DNA of 64,000 nucleotides from Angelakisella sp. (GCA_020024555.1 JAHHTQ010000003.1:42373-106372), one strand, 5' to 3'. Shown: positions 33,065 through 42,921, counted from the first letter of the stretch. The notes: generated by a model from the sequence alone, not told the origin. Program-made: numbers and translations.

Positions 33065-33772
33065 ATGGAAAACATAATATCAGTAAAAAATTTAACAAAA
33101 GAATATGACAGTAACTTTATTTTAAAAAATATCACTTTTGAAGTAAAAAAAGGTGAAATATTTGCCCTTTTAGGTAGAAATGGAGTTGGAAAGACAACTC
33201 TGCTAAAATTACTTTGCGGACTGCTTGAACCAACTGAGGGAGAAGTTTTTATTTTTGAAAAAAACCTTGGATTAAACAAAAAAAATATACTGAAAAGTAT
33301 AGGTATTATGATTGATAAACCCATATTCTACGAACATTTGACAGCTTATGAAAATATTGCCATTCATCTTGAATATATGCAAACAGACGCAAATATAAAA
33401 GAAATTCTTAATCTTGTCGGACTTAATGCGTATGACAAAAAACCTGTTTCAAAATTTTCGTTTGGTATGAGGCAAAAACTAGGTATAGCCAGAGCAATAA
33501 GTCATAACCCCAAATTACTGCTGTTGGACGAACCGATGAACGGACTTGACCCTGTGGCGATACGTACTGTACGCGCACTTTTTGTCAACTTAAAAGAAAA
33601 GGAAACTACTGTCATTCTGTCAAGTCATATATTGAGTGAGATTTTACAAACAGCCGAAAGTATTGCGGTATTATCAAACGGTAAAATGGATAAATTGGGT
33701 TGTGTTGAAAAATTACAAGAGATGTATAATGATAAACTTGAAGATTTTTTAATAGAAAGAATGGAGAAATAA
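33065..33772 (+). CDS. ABC transporter ATP-binding protein (ABC-2 exporter, CcmA/BcrA type)
   Basis: 235 residues with Walker A GRNGVGKTT (about 37-45), signature FSFGMRQ, Walker B LLLLDEPMNGLDP and a switch His in LSSHIL. The SFGMRQ signature and short length fit drug or lantibiotic-resistance ATPases of the BcrA/CcmA group. The permease gene starts 2 bases after its stop. Together with the downstream MFS pump it forms a TetR-controlled efflux operon. Confidence 0.9.
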   Translation: MENIISVKNLTKEYDSNFILKNITFEVKKGEIFALLGRNGVGKTTLLKLLCGLLEPTEGEVFIFEKNLGLNKKNILKSIGIMIDKPIFYEHLTAYENIAIHLEYMQTDANIKEILNLVGLNAYDKKPVSKFSFGMRQKLGIARAISHNPKLLLLDEPMNGLDPVAIRTVRALFVNLKEKETTVILSSHILSEILQTAESIAVLSNGKMDKLGCVEKLQEMYNDKLEDFLIERMEK

Positions 33773-33773
33773 A

Positions 33774-34478
33774 ATGATTAAACTTATTAAATTGGAACTA
33801 AAAAAGAACAATTTCAGACCGTATATTTATGCTGTTTTAGGCATATTTCTGTTTACTCTATCCATTGGCGTTTTGTTTGCCTCAATACCCAAAATAGATC
33901 CAAACGATTCGTCATCAAATGTTTTTTCGGAACAAAAATTTCTTGTAACAATGATAAGCGTTATTTCAATGAGTTCATTCGCTGTTTTGTGCGCTGTTAT
34001 GCACACAAAATTCATTGTAAACGAATATACCAACCCATATAGCATACTCATCTTTTCATATCCATACAAAAGAAGCACTATTTTATTGTCAAAATATTTT
34101 ATCATATTTGTTTTTACATTTTCAATGATGATAATATCAAATATTGCAAGTATATTTTTTATTGAATTTATATGTAAATTAAGCAATATTATATCTATAT
34201 CTTTAATCAATATAAATATTTTACCTGTAACTGTAATTTTTTCCTTTATTGCAAATTTAATAGGTCTTATTTCACTTAGAATAGGATTTTGGAAAAAATC
34301 TGTTATTACCACTATTATAACTTCTGTTATTTTGATTTCGCCTATTGGCAATTCAGTTGTTTTATTAAGTGATAACCTATTTATTATTCTTCTGCCTATT
34401 ATAATACTTTTGATTGTTCTAAATATTATTCTATGCTTTGGTTTAATAAAAAAAGTAAATACTATGGAGTGTATATGA
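33774..34478 (+). CDS. ABC-2 type permease subunit
   Basis: 234 residues with about six membrane helices: one near residues 17-38, then helices near 60-82, 105-128, 145-168, 175-195 and 205-228. A membrane partner to the preceding ATPase gene; probably a homodimer with two ATPases. Sequence conservation is low in such permeases, so the substrate cannot be told. The stop codon overlaps the MFS start in ATGA. Confidence 0.82.
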   Translation: MIKLIKLELKKNNFRPYIYAVLGIFLFTLSIGVLFASIPKIDPNDSSSNVFSEQKFLVTMISVISMSSFAVLCAVMHTKFIVNEYTNPYSILIFSYPYKRSTILLSKYFIIFVFTFSMMIISNIASIFFIEFICKLSNIISISLININILPVTVIFSFIANLIGLISLRIGFWKKSVITTIITSVILISPIGNSVVLLSDNLFIILLPIIILLIVLNIILCFGLIKKVNTMECI

Positions 34479-35710
34479 ATATGAAAACAAAAAATCTGAC
34501 AAATTGTAATTTTATACTTATTGTTATCGGACAAATTATATCTCTTTTCGGCAATAATATTCTTCGTTTTTCTTTACCGTTATATATATTGCAACAAACA
34601 GGTTCATCTGCCATTTTTGGCATAGTAAGCGCAATATCTTTTTTACCGTTAATTTTTGTTATGCCAATAGGTGGAATACTTGCTGACAGACTGAACAAAA
34701 AAAATATTATGGTAATTCTGGATTTTGTAACAGGAATTTTAATGACAATATTTTTATTTTCACTTAATAAAGCAGACACTGTTATATTACTTATTTTTAC
34801 AATGATGATACTTTATGCAATCAGCGGAATTTATCAACCGGCTGTGCAGGCAAGTATGCCTATACTTCTTGATAAAAGTATTTTGGTAAAAGGGAACTCA
34901 GTTATCAGCAGCGTTTCGGCTTTGTCAAACTTACTTTCACCGATTATCAGCGGATTTTTATTTGCTGTATATGGTATAATACCAATTATTTCAGTAAGTA
35001 TTATTTGTTTTTTTATATCAGCGTTATTTGAAATATTTATAAAAATACCACACAGTAAATATCCAAATAAGCAATCTGTATTTTGTATATTAAAAGATGA
35101 TATAACCATAAGTATAAAATATATTTTCAAAGAAAAAATCATTTTGGCAAAAATCATATTAATTGCCTGCATATTAAATGCGTTTGTAGGTTCGCTTATA
35201 ACAATATCTCTGCCTATACTGGTAACTGAAAGATTGAGTCTTTCATCAAATTTTTATGGAATAGCAAGTGGAGTTCTTGCATTCGGCGGATTATGTGGCG
35301 GGCTACTTACAGCAACAATAAAACCGCAGAGCAAAAAAATACACAAATATTTTTTTATACTTGTTTTTACATTGATACCGCTTGCTGTTGCCCCATTGTT
35401 GAAATCAATTAAAAGTTTAAGTTTTGCGCTTATTTTAACAAGTGCATTTTTGGTTATGTGCATTTCCACTACTGTATCAATTTTATTAATGACTTACATA
35501 CAAAATAATATTCCCGAAAATATTGTAGGAAAAGTTACCGCCTTATTGTTGACTCTTTCCGTATGCTCTCAACCAATAGGTCAAGCCTTTTACGGTCTTG
35601 CCTTTGAATACGCAAAAGGATATGAAAGCACAGTAATTATAATATCTGTTTTTATTTCACTGATTGTCGGATTTTATACTAAATTATGTTTTACAGAATC
35701 CGATATATAA
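34475..35710 (+). CDS. MFS efflux transporter (macrolide-efflux-like)
   Basis: 411 residues from the ATG at 34475, chosen for the 4-base ATGA overlap with the permease gene and the upstream GGAG; the longer frame has no ribosome site. About twelve membrane segments. The A-motif-like stretch GGILADRLNKKN (about 64-75) follows helix 2, and the start FGNNILRFSLPLYILQQTGS resembles the MefA/enterobactin-exporter branch. A proton-driven drug or small-molecule exporter by family. Last gene of the TetR-controlled operon. Confidence 0.86.
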   Translation: MNMKTKNLTNCNFILIVIGQIISLFGNNILRFSLPLYILQQTGSSAIFGIVSAISFLPLIFVMPIGGILADRLNKKNIMVILDFVTGILMTIFLFSLNKADTVILLIFTMMILYAISGIYQPAVQASMPILLDKSILVKGNSVISSVSALSNLLSPIISGFLFAVYGIIPIISVSIICFFISALFEIFIKIPHSKYPNKQSVFCILKDDITISIKYIFKEKIILAKIILIACILNAFVGSLITISLPILVTERLSLSSNFYGIASGVLAFGGLCGGLLTATIKPQSKKIHKYFFILVFTLIPLAVAPLLKSIKSLSFALILTSAFLVMCISTTVSILLMTYIQNNIPENIVGKVTALLLTLSVCSQPIGQAFYGLAFEYAKGYESTVIIISVFISLIVGFYTKLCFTESDI

Positions 35711-35794
35711 TATAAAGGTGTCTAATTAAAATATTTTTACGCTACATTAAACTAAAAAACAAAGGATTTTATAAAATAAAAAGGAGGATATTTT

Positions 35795-36358
35795 ATGAAA
35801 ATCGGAGAGGCAACCAAATATTATTCGGATTACTTATACAAGCTTCAACAAAAACGACAACAATTAATACAACAAAAAAAAGAACACGAAGAACAACTGC
35901 AACCAAACCAAAAACCGAATTTTGACAAACTGGAACTTCAAATCAAGGAAATTGACGAAGACAGTGAAAAAATACGTGATTTTATGCGACAGCTTACAGA
36001 GCGTAAGATGTTAATGGAAGATGCCAAAAACAATAAAGAGCGAATGAAAGCAGAAGAAGAAAAAATGAAAGAAGAATTAAAATGCTTTGAAATCTTCCGC
36101 AGAATAGCAAACGGAGACCGTGTGCCACCTTTTGACGAGAAAAAACTAATGGAATATAATCCTGATATGTATCAGGCGGCAAAAAATTTGGCAAGTATGC
36201 GTAGAAATGCGAAACCCAAAGAGTACGATTCTCTTTGGGAAGACGAAGAAAAGAAAGAAAGTGTAGAAATTGAAATAGAAGACAGAGATGTTCCTGTTGC
36301 TCTGCCGGAACTTTCCGGAGTTGATGTAAGCACAGATGTGGAAACAAAAACAGAATAA
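35795..36358 (+). CDS. Conserved-looking coiled-coil protein of unknown function
   Basis: 187 residues, not recognised. Residues ~5-100 form charged heptads (KLQQKRQQLIQQKKEHEEQL, later KNNKERMKAEEEKMKEEL) that predict a long coiled coil, followed by a short helical segment with PPFDEKKLMEYNPDMYQAAK and an acidic, probably disordered tail. There is no signal peptide, membrane helix or known motif. The strong ribosome site AAGGAGG, the terminator downstream and normal codon use indicate a real gene. It stands alone after the efflux operon. The layout of a coiled coil plus an acidic tail would suit a scaffold or adaptor, but this is a guess. Confidence 0.6.
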   Translation: MKIGEATKYYSDYLYKLQQKRQQLIQQKKEHEEQLQPNQKPNFDKLELQIKEIDEDSEKIRDFMRQLTERKMLMEDAKNNKERMKAEEEKMKEELKCFEIFRRIANGDRVPPFDEKKLMEYNPDMYQAAKNLASMRRNAKPKEYDSLWEDEEKKESVEIEIEDRDVPVALPELSGVDVSTDVETKTE

Positions 36359-36470
36359 TTATTTTCACTGTTCATATTTTACATAGTTATAAAAAATTTA
36401 TTATCTAATATAAAAAAAGATAAAAAGCATAGAACTATAACAAAACTTATCCAATTTGTGCGGATAGTTC

Positions 36471-36528
36471 AAACAGTCCCCTTTCATAGTAGTTTCTTTT
36501 ATTCTACCATAGAAGGAGACTGTTTTTA
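36471..36528 (+). terminator. Terminator with a long two-part stem
   Basis: AAACAGTC (36471-36478) pairs with GACTGTTT (36518-36525) and an inner stem AGTAG/CTACC-like continues it; a T run follows. It ends the coiled-coil gene. Confidence 0.8.
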
Positions 36529-36566
36529 TATTGTCCGTTTTTTTACTGAATTTGTTAATTTTATTT

Positions 36567-37064
36567 TTATACTTTGTTTTCTCTTTTTATTCTGACAAGA
36601 AAATCTTTATAAATACCCGGTGTGGAGTTTTCTATAAGAACTGCATTAACTGACTTTTTGTAAAAATCTATTGGTCCAACACCGCCTATTATTGCATATA
36701 CATAACCTTTCTCCCGCATATCCGCAAGTGCTCGGAGTAGCAAAGCCTTTCCTATTCCCTTTCCCTGATATTCATCAAGCACACGTGTAGGTCCAAAAAA
36801 ATCAGGCGCTGTTGCATCGTAACACGCATAACCTATCGGCTCTCCGTCTTTTTCGGCTATAAAGCAAGATATGGGCATTCTTGAAAAAGCAATATCACAT
36901 TCGCTTGCCGCGCTCTCAGTGGATATTTTTTCTACCCAACGTATAATTTTAAATTTATCAGACCCTATCGCTCTGAAAATTCTGATATTTTCTTCTCTTT
37001 CTATTTTTTCAACAATATCGCGCCAGTCAGGTATATTACACAAATTAACCAACATATCAGCCAT
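36567..37064 (-). CDS. GNAT-family N-acetyltransferase
   Basis: 165 residues with the acetyl-CoA binding motif VLDEYQGKGIGKALL (about 105-119) and the usual beta-bulge pattern. The acceptor is unknown. It is 16 bases after the MurK-type kinase gene and is the last gene of the cell-wall salvage operon. It could acetylate glucosamine or a peptide amine, but a role in salvage is inferred from position only. Start is supported by AAGGGAG. Confidence 0.85.
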   Translation of the reverse strand: MADMLVNLCNIPDWRDIVEKIEREENIRIFRAIGSDKFKIIRWVEKISTESAASECDIAFSRMPISCFIAEKDGEPIGYACYDATAPDFFGPTRVLDEYQGKGIGKALLLRALADMREKGYVYAIIGGVGPIDFYKKSVNAVLIENSTPGIYKDFLVRIKRENKV

Positions 37065-37080
37065 AATCTCTGTCTCCCTT

Positions 37081-38016
37081 TTATTTATTTGTTTCTGTTT
37101 CTTGCAAGGCTATCATACAAGCTCCGCTCACGTTACTGTCTTTTGCATACATAAAATCTATTTTGGGATATTTTTCCGTAATCAACTTTTTAAATAAATT
37201 GGATATATAGTCATTATACTTAAAAATACCGCCTGTAATGGCTATCTTATTATCTGCCAACCCCAAATGTTCAATAACAGTCACCGCCATATCAAATAAA
37301 CTTTTTGCGCTGTCCTCAGCTATCGATATGCTTTCTCTGTCATTTTCTGCAAGTCCCTGCAATAATAACTTTGATAAATTTGCTATTTTCTTTTTATTGG
37401 TACTGTCCGTATAAGTAAATTTTATTATATCATTTACCGTATTTCCGTTTATTTCATCAAGCACCAAGTCTTCGAGTACTGTGTGCTCAATACGGCTATC
37501 CATACTTTGTACTGCCTTTGAAAGAATGTTTCTTCCTATATAGTAACCACTGCCCATATCATCAATAATATGCCCCCAGCCACCTGTACGCATTGTCTTT
37601 CCCGCGCTGTTTTTTCCATAACAAACAGAACCCGTACCGCTTACGATAACCACGCCTGTCGATTGCCCTACTGCCCCAAAAAGCGCCGATTCCTGATCGC
37701 CTACTATTTTTATAGGACAATTCACATTCTTTTTTGACAATATAGATTTTATAAAATCTACGCTGTCTGTATTTGAAACTCCCGCCGTAGAGATACACAT
37801 ACACAGGCAGTTTTCGTTGATACTTCCAAAATTATTTTCCTGTTCACGCATTTTATCAACCAATAACGAAACAGAGTTTGCCATTTCTTCCTTTGTCTGA
37901 CTGTTATAATTAAGAGGTGTGCCTGTATATTCAAACAAAATATTACTATCAGTATCACGAATTTGAATATCTGTCTTTGTGCCTCCACCGTCCCAACCTA
38001 TTACATATTTTTTCAT
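37081..38016 (-). CDS. murK: BadF/BadG-type sugar kinase, probable MurNAc/GlcNAc kinase (MurK-like)
   Basis: 311 residues from the ATG at 38016 (GGGGGA upstream; the longer frame starts inside that site). ATP-binding DGGGTKTD at residues 9-16, the connecting loop SGTGSV near 122-127 and the second phosphate loop TGGIF match the BadF/BadG/BcrA/BcrD ATPase group, which includes the Clostridium acetobutylicum MurK that phosphorylates both MurNAc and GlcNAc at O6. Neighbours are nagZ, namZ, anmK and murQ, which makes that role likely. It would supply MurNAc-6-P to MurQ, and GlcNAc-6-P for deacetylation. Confidence 0.82.
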   Translation of the reverse strand: MKKYVIGWDGGGTKTDIQIRDTDSNILFEYTGTPLNYNSQTKEEMANSVSLLVDKMREQENNFGSINENCLCMCISTAGVSNTDSVDFIKSILSKKNVNCPIKIVGDQESALFGAVGQSTGVVIVSGTGSVCYGKNSAGKTMRTGGWGHIIDDMGSGYYIGRNILSKAVQSMDSRIEHTVLEDLVLDEINGNTVNDIIKFTYTDSTNKKKIANLSKLLLQGLAENDRESISIAEDSAKSLFDMAVTVIEHLGLADNKIAITGGIFKYNDYISNLFKKLITEKYPKIDFMYAKDSNVSGACMIALQETETNK

Positions 38017-38039
38017 AATACATTCCCCCAAAAAAATAA

Positions 38040-39572
38040 TTACATTTTAATTGGCAATAAACCTCTCGGTGTTTCTCTGTTCTTTAAAATTTCATATAAT
38101 ACTTCAAAACTATTTTCAGTATACTCATAAGCGGCTATTTTTACAATATCTTTTGGTAAATCTTTTAAATCATAAGGATTACGGAGCGCTATAACCATAA
38201 TATTTCTGTTAATCTTATATAATCTATCTATTAAGTCCAGCTGTCCCCCATTCAAATGCGCATTATACGTACCCATAACAATATTATCAAAATTTACTAC
38301 GCTTTGTATAACTTTTTCTCTTTCCTCAACAGTTGGATTTGGCGAAATAACAACAAATTTCGTATCAAACTTTTTACCCATATATTTTGCAAAATTTAAT
38401 TCCTCATTTTCTTCATTAGATACAAGCGTTGCTCTGAACTGATTACAGGAAATAAATACAGTTTTGTTTGTAATCATTGGCATTTCTGCTTTTTCCCCAA
38501 CTTGTGTTATTGAATCTTTTAATACTTTTTTAGAGTACTCTTTTGATAAATTAATATCAAAATCCATATCTTCATATTTTAAACTGTCTTTTACAGAGAG
38601 TATTTTACTTATGGAATTATCCATTTCAGTTATATCAAACTCACCGTTTTTCAATTTTTCCGTAAGTAAATCAGATGCCTCTTTGGCAAGTTCTGCCGAA
38701 TGCGAAATGAATACCAAATCCACGCCTGCTTTTATAGCCGACTCTACGCCGTTTACTGTGCCATAGAATTTCTTTATTGCATTCATCTCCATACAATCAC
38801 TTATAACAAGACCTTTAAATCCCAACTTATTTTTCAGTATATCTGTAATAATTGTTCGTGACATAGTTGCGGGTACATTGTTTTTTTCTATTTGCGGGAA
38901 CAAAATATGCGTAGTCATTACAGCGGGTATACCACTGTCTATCAGCGCCTTAAAAGGAATTATCTCACACTTCATAAGCTCATCAAATGTCTTATCTACT
39001 TGCGGAAGTCCCAAATGTGAATCTACGCCGGTATCACCATGTCCGGGAAAGTGCTTTGCCGAACAAAGTATATGACTGTCTTTATAGCCTTTCAAAGTTT
39101 CTCTTGCAAACTTCGCTACCCCTTCACCTGTATCCGCATAACTGCGTACGCCTATTACAGGATTGTTTATATTTGAATTTACATCTACGCATGGAGCTAA
39201 ATTGAAATTAACGCCTAGTTTTAATAGCTGTCTACCTGTCAATAATGCGCATTTATATGCGTAATCTTCGTTTTGCGTAGCGCTTATTGCCATTGCCCCC
39301 GGTATATTCAGGCAATCGTCACTTAAACGTGTAACCATTCCACCCTCTTGGTCAATGGTTATAAACGCCCTATGTCCTGTATTTTCAATAACCAGCTTTT
39401 GTATATCTTCGCATAATTTTTTTAATTGTGTTGCGCTGACAATATTATGCTTAAATAATATTATATTGCTGATTTTATAGTCGCATATAAGCGAGCGAAG
39501 CGTATCGTCAACTTCTGTCGAACCAAAACCTACCACCAGTCTTTGTCCTATTTTTTCTCTTGCAGTCATCAT
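38040..39572 (-). CDS. nagZ: Beta-N-acetylglucosaminidase NagZ, GH3 family, cytoplasmic
   Basis: 510 residues: GH3 TIM-barrel (about 1-340) with the NagZ loop KHFPGHGDTGVDSH carrying the Asp-His dyad that replaces an acid/base Glu, and the nucleophile Asp in VISDCMEMN; then a GH3 C-terminal domain (about 370-510). It removes GlcNAc from GlcNAc-(anhydro)MurNAc. Bacillus NagZ is secreted, but this one begins MMTAREKIGQRLVVGFGS with no signal peptide, so it should work in the cytosol on imported disaccharide. It lies 8 bases before the kinase gene. Ribosome site GGGGGA. Confidence 0.9.
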   Translation of the reverse strand: MMTAREKIGQRLVVGFGSTEVDDTLRSLICDYKISNIILFKHNIVSATQLKKLCEDIQKLVIENTGHRAFITIDQEGGMVTRLSDDCLNIPGAMAISATQNEDYAYKCALLTGRQLLKLGVNFNLAPCVDVNSNINNPVIGVRSYADTGEGVAKFARETLKGYKDSHILCSAKHFPGHGDTGVDSHLGLPQVDKTFDELMKCEIIPFKALIDSGIPAVMTTHILFPQIEKNNVPATMSRTIITDILKNKLGFKGLVISDCMEMNAIKKFYGTVNGVESAIKAGVDLVFISHSAELAKEASDLLTEKLKNGEFDITEMDNSISKILSVKDSLKYEDMDFDINLSKEYSKKVLKDSITQVGEKAEMPMITNKTVFISCNQFRATLVSNEENEELNFAKYMGKKFDTKFVVISPNPTVEEREKVIQSVVNFDNIVMGTYNAHLNGGQLDLIDRLYKINRNIMVIALRNPYDLKDLPKDIVKIAAYEYTENSFEVLYEILKNRETPRGLLPIKM

Positions 39573-39587
39573 AATATATCCCCCATA

Positions 39588-40736
39588 TCATATGTATAGT
39601 CTGTATTTATCTCTTATTTTGCTGAATTGATTTAACTCATTATTATATTTATTAAGTAAAGACTCACTTGTCCAATCATTGTTTTCTAAATCGGAGTTCC
39701 CTATTAAAAGGCTTATAAAAGGTTTTTTATTTTCTTTTGGAGGAGGAAGTATTTTATATTCCTGCGGATACATATTTTTTATGGTTTCAAGTATATTTAA
39801 GCCTACCTTAAAACTCTCATATTCACTGTAATTTGTAATATGAATATGAGCGCCACCGCACAAAAGATTTTGAAATTTTGATGCTGTCGGTTTAAAGTAT
39901 GTCGGAGTAAAAATGACGCCTTTTAAATCTTTATTATTAAGTTCTTTTGTCAGTTTTTCTCCGTCAATAAAATCTGCCCCAATTATTTGAAATGGCGCTG
40001 TCGTTCCCCTTCCCTCTGAAATATTCGTCCCTTCAAAAAGGCACGTTCCAACATAGGCGAGAGCTGTATCAAAAGTCGGTATATTTGGACTTGGCATTAT
40101 CCACATTCTATCAGTATCGGTAAAAATTGTTTTTTTACCCAAACCCGTACAAGTGACAATTTTTATATCACAGTTTATCTTTTCTTCTGTATTTATCAGA
40201 AGCGCAAACTCACCAACTGTAAGACTGTGCCTTATGGGTATAGAATAAGTGCCTACAAAACTTTTATAGTCTATATTAAGAACATTGCCGTCTATCATAT
40301 TACAACCAAGTGGGTTTGGTCTATCCAAAATAACAAGTTGCTTACCATACTTCGCGCAATCAATAATAGCATTGTGCAGTGTAGATATAAACGTATAGTA
40401 CCGAACTCCTATATCAGCTATATCATAAACCACAATATCAATATCTTCGAGCATCTCTGCTGTGAAACGTTTACCGTCTTTACGGTAAAGACTGTATACT
40501 GTCAGTCCTGTTTGACTGTCTATGTAGCTGTCAATATATTCGCCTGCGCTACGGTCACCCCGTACGCCATGCTCTGCGCCAAAAAGCTTCGCTATATTAA
40601 TTTTTTCTTTTAAAATATCTATTGATGATATGTACTCTTTGTTTAAAGCATTATTTGACGTAAGCAGTCCTGCCCTTTTATTTTTAAACAAATATAAATA
40701 TTTATCAATATTATCAATGCCGTATTTCAAATTCAC
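39588..40736 (-). CDS. namZ: Exo-beta-N-acetylmuramidase NamZ (DUF1343, GH171), cytoplasmic
   Basis: 382 residues of DUF1343. The family motifs GAEHGVRGD (about 53-61), VYDIADIGVRYYTF and EGTNISEGRGT...PF are intact. Bacillus subtilis NamZ (YbbC) releases terminal MurNAc from MurNAc-GlcNAc outside the cell. Here no signal peptide is present, so cleavage must be inside, after uptake. The start is either GTG 40736 or TTG 40730; the latter is better spaced from AAGAAGGT. It is divergent from anmK and heads the namZ-nagZ-murK-GNAT operon. Confidence 0.88.
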   Translation of the reverse strand: MNLKYGIDNIDKYLYLFKNKRAGLLTSNNALNKEYISSIDILKEKINIAKLFGAEHGVRGDRSAGEYIDSYIDSQTGLTVYSLYRKDGKRFTAEMLEDIDIVVYDIADIGVRYYTFISTLHNAIIDCAKYGKQLVILDRPNPLGCNMIDGNVLNIDYKSFVGTYSIPIRHSLTVGEFALLINTEEKINCDIKIVTCTGLGKKTIFTDTDRMWIMPSPNIPTFDTALAYVGTCLFEGTNISEGRGTTAPFQIIGADFIDGEKLTKELNNKDLKGVIFTPTYFKPTASKFQNLLCGGAHIHITNYSEYESFKVGLNILETIKNMYPQEYKILPPPKENKKPFISLLIGNSDLENNDWTSESLLNKYNNELNQFSKIRDKYRLYI

Positions 40737-40760
40737 AGACCTTCTTTCTTTATAAATATA

Positions 40761-40819
40761 TTGACTTATTTGTAATTTTGTGATTATAATAACATAAGTT
40801 ACAAAATATTGCGTAACTT
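40761..40819 (+). promoter_or_regulatory. anmK-murR promoter with palindromic operator candidate
   Basis: TTGACT (40761-40766), 18-base spacer, TATAAT (40785-40790). A dyad AAGTTAC-N10-GTAACTT (40796-40802, 40813-40819) covers the expected transcription start. It is a candidate MurR (RpiR-family) site, also within reach of the divergent namZ promoter. Confidence 0.68.
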
Positions 40820-40846
40820 TATTTCACACAATAAGGAGACTTTTTT

Positions 40847-42031
40847 ATGGACTTTATTGATAAGATAACACAAAAATCAAAAAGATTGGTAATAGGCTTA
40901 ATGAGCGGTACCTGTACCGACGGAATAGACGCCGCTCTTGTTGAAATAGAGGGTTCTTACACAAATACGAAAGCAAATCTTAAAGAGTTTATCACCATAC
41001 CGTATAATGACGATTTCCGCACGCATCTACTGAAAATCGCAAAAGGGGATTTTGGTGGCAGCAGTGAAATATGCAAAATGAATTTTTTACTTGGAAAGCT
41101 TTCCGCTATTGCCTGTGAAGAACTATGTAAAAAGGCAAATGTTTCGTTTGAAGAAATAGACCTTATCGGTAGCCACGGGCATACTGTTTTTCATCAACCG
41201 CAAGAAGAAATCTATTTCGATTATCCTATCATATCAACTTTGCAGATAGGCGAGGCATCTGTCATAAGCGAACATATCGGCTGTCCTGTTGTCAGCGATT
41301 TTCGTGTGCGGGATATAGCCGCAGGCGGACTTGGAGCGCCGCTTGTGCCGTATACCGAATATTTACTGTACAGCAAAGTCGGAAAAAATATTGCGCTTCA
41401 AAATATCGGTGGAATATCAAATATTACTTATCTGCCTTCCGATTGCGATATTAATAAAATACTCGCATTTGATACAGGCGTCGGCAATATGGTAATTGAT
41501 GCCTTGGTAAGCCTTTATTCAAATAATAAAATGCACTATGACAAGGGTGGAGAGATAGCGAAAAATGCAAACGTAAACACAAAACTTCTTGATATACTGC
41601 TTGATGACGAATATATATACAAAGCACCCCCAAAAACGACTGGACGGGAATACTACGGCGAAGATTATGTAAAAAAACTGGTCAATACAGCAAATTCAGA
41701 AAAAATTTCAATAGAGGATACCATAGCCACTGCCACTATGTTCACTGCAAAATCCATTGCAATAAATATAAATAAATTTTTACCCGCTATGCCGGAGAAA
41801 TTGATTATAGGCGGCGGTGGCAGTATGAATAAAACCTTGCTTACTTTTATAAAAGAGCTATTGCCAAATTGCAAAGTTATGACCAACGAAGATATGGGGC
41901 TTGACAGTAATGCAAAAGAAGCTGTTGCCTTCGCTGTGCTTGCCAATGAAACAATTTTTAACAGGTATAACAACATACCGACAGCCACAGGCGCAAGACA
42001 TAGCGTAGTTATGGGCAAAATTACTTTGTAA
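40847..42031 (+). CDS. anmK: Anhydro-N-acetylmuramic acid kinase AnmK
   Basis: 394 residues. ATP-binding GLMSGTCTDGIDAALVE at about 18-34, the catalytic Asp in DFRVRDIAAGG (about 149-159), FDTGVGNMVIDAL and a C-terminal GGGGSMN match AnmK. It hydrolyses and phosphorylates 1,6-anhydroMurNAc to MurNAc-6-P, the substrate of MurQ. In Gram-positive bacteria lytic transglycosylase products are less common, so it may serve anhydro-muropeptides from the organism's own sporulation/germination enzymes or from other bacteria. The MurR gene follows 24 bases later. Confidence 0.92.
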   Translation: MDFIDKITQKSKRLVIGLMSGTCTDGIDAALVEIEGSYTNTKANLKEFITIPYNDDFRTHLLKIAKGDFGGSSEICKMNFLLGKLSAIACEELCKKANVSFEEIDLIGSHGHTVFHQPQEEIYFDYPIISTLQIGEASVISEHIGCPVVSDFRVRDIAAGGLGAPLVPYTEYLLYSKVGKNIALQNIGGISNITYLPSDCDINKILAFDTGVGNMVIDALVSLYSNNKMHYDKGGEIAKNANVNTKLLDILLDDEYIYKAPPKTTGREYYGEDYVKKLVNTANSEKISIEDTIATATMFTAKSIAININKFLPAMPEKLIIGGGGSMNKTLLTFIKELLPNCKVMTNEDMGLDSNAKEAVAFAVLANETIFNRYNNIPTATGARHSVVMGKITL

Positions 42032-42055
42032 TACAGACCGGTTAGGAGGAAAAAA

Positions 42056-42913
42056 ATGACAAATATAGAAATTAAAACAAAAAATATTTATGACAGTTTG
42101 AATAATTCCGAAAGAAAAGTTGCAACATATTTTCTAGCAAATATAGACAATATTTTTACAATGCCAATCTCTCAACTGGCAAAGGAGAGTGGGGTAAGTC
42201 AAGTTACTTGGATAAGATTTTGCAAGGCAATCGGCTTTGACGGTTTAAAAGATTTAAAAAAAGCTCTTTTTTCCGAAATTAATTCACAAAGCGCAACCAC
42301 ATCTGAGATAATGAATTTTTCGGACGTTAATTCATACCAAAATGTTGAAGAAATATGTAATGCAATAAAAAACACAACAATAGAGGCTATTGAAGATACG
42401 TTTAAAATGATAGAATACGAAAAACTTTCCACAGTCGCCGATTTAATTATTAACAGTAAAAATATTTATCTCTTTGGCGTGGGCGCATCGGGAATACTTG
42501 CAGACGACTTGTACCAAAAGCTCATACGTATAAAGAAAAACGCATTTTTTAACCGAGATATCCATATGCAATTAATTTATGCGTCTACTATGTCTGAAAA
42601 AGATATTGCCATTATTTTTTCCTATTCAGGCAAGACAAAAGATATGCTTGATATACTGAAAATTGCCAAAGAAAACCATACGCCTACTGTTGCTGTTACA
42701 AAATATAACAAAAGTGAACTAATGCAAAACGTTGACTACGCGCTGTATGTTTCAACACCTGAAATAAGTCACCGTAGCGCCGCTATGAGCAGTCGTATAG
42801 CGCAATGCGCAATGATTGACGTCCTGTTTTCATTAATTGCAAACAAAGACTACAAAAAAGTAAAAAAATATCTTGAAAAATCTTACACCACTTGCATAGA
42901 ACACTCAAAATAA
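42056..42913 (+). CDS. murR: RpiR-family transcriptional regulator (MurR-like)
   Basis: 285 residues: N-terminal HTH of the RpiR type (about 1-77, AKESGVSQVTWIRFCKAIGF) and a C-terminal SIS domain (about 120-255, NIYLFGVGASGILADDLYQK, AIIFSYSGKTKDMLDIL) that binds phosphosugars. In E. coli, MurR responds to MurNAc-6-P and represses murQP. The location among murQ, anmK and nagZ fits the same ligand here. The likely target sites are the anmK/namZ intergenic dyad and perhaps the importer promoter. Confidence 0.88.
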   Translation: MTNIEIKTKNIYDSLNNSERKVATYFLANIDNIFTMPISQLAKESGVSQVTWIRFCKAIGFDGLKDLKKALFSEINSQSATTSEIMNFSDVNSYQNVEEICNAIKNTTIEAIEDTFKMIEYEKLSTVADLIINSKNIYLFGVGASGILADDLYQKLIRIKKNAFFNRDIHMQLIYASTMSEKDIAIIFSYSGKTKDMLDILKIAKENHTPTVAVTKYNKSELMQNVDYALYVSTPEISHRSAAMSSRIAQCAMIDVLFSLIANKDYKKVKKYLEKSYTTCIEHSK

Positions 42914-42921
42914 TTTTTCAA

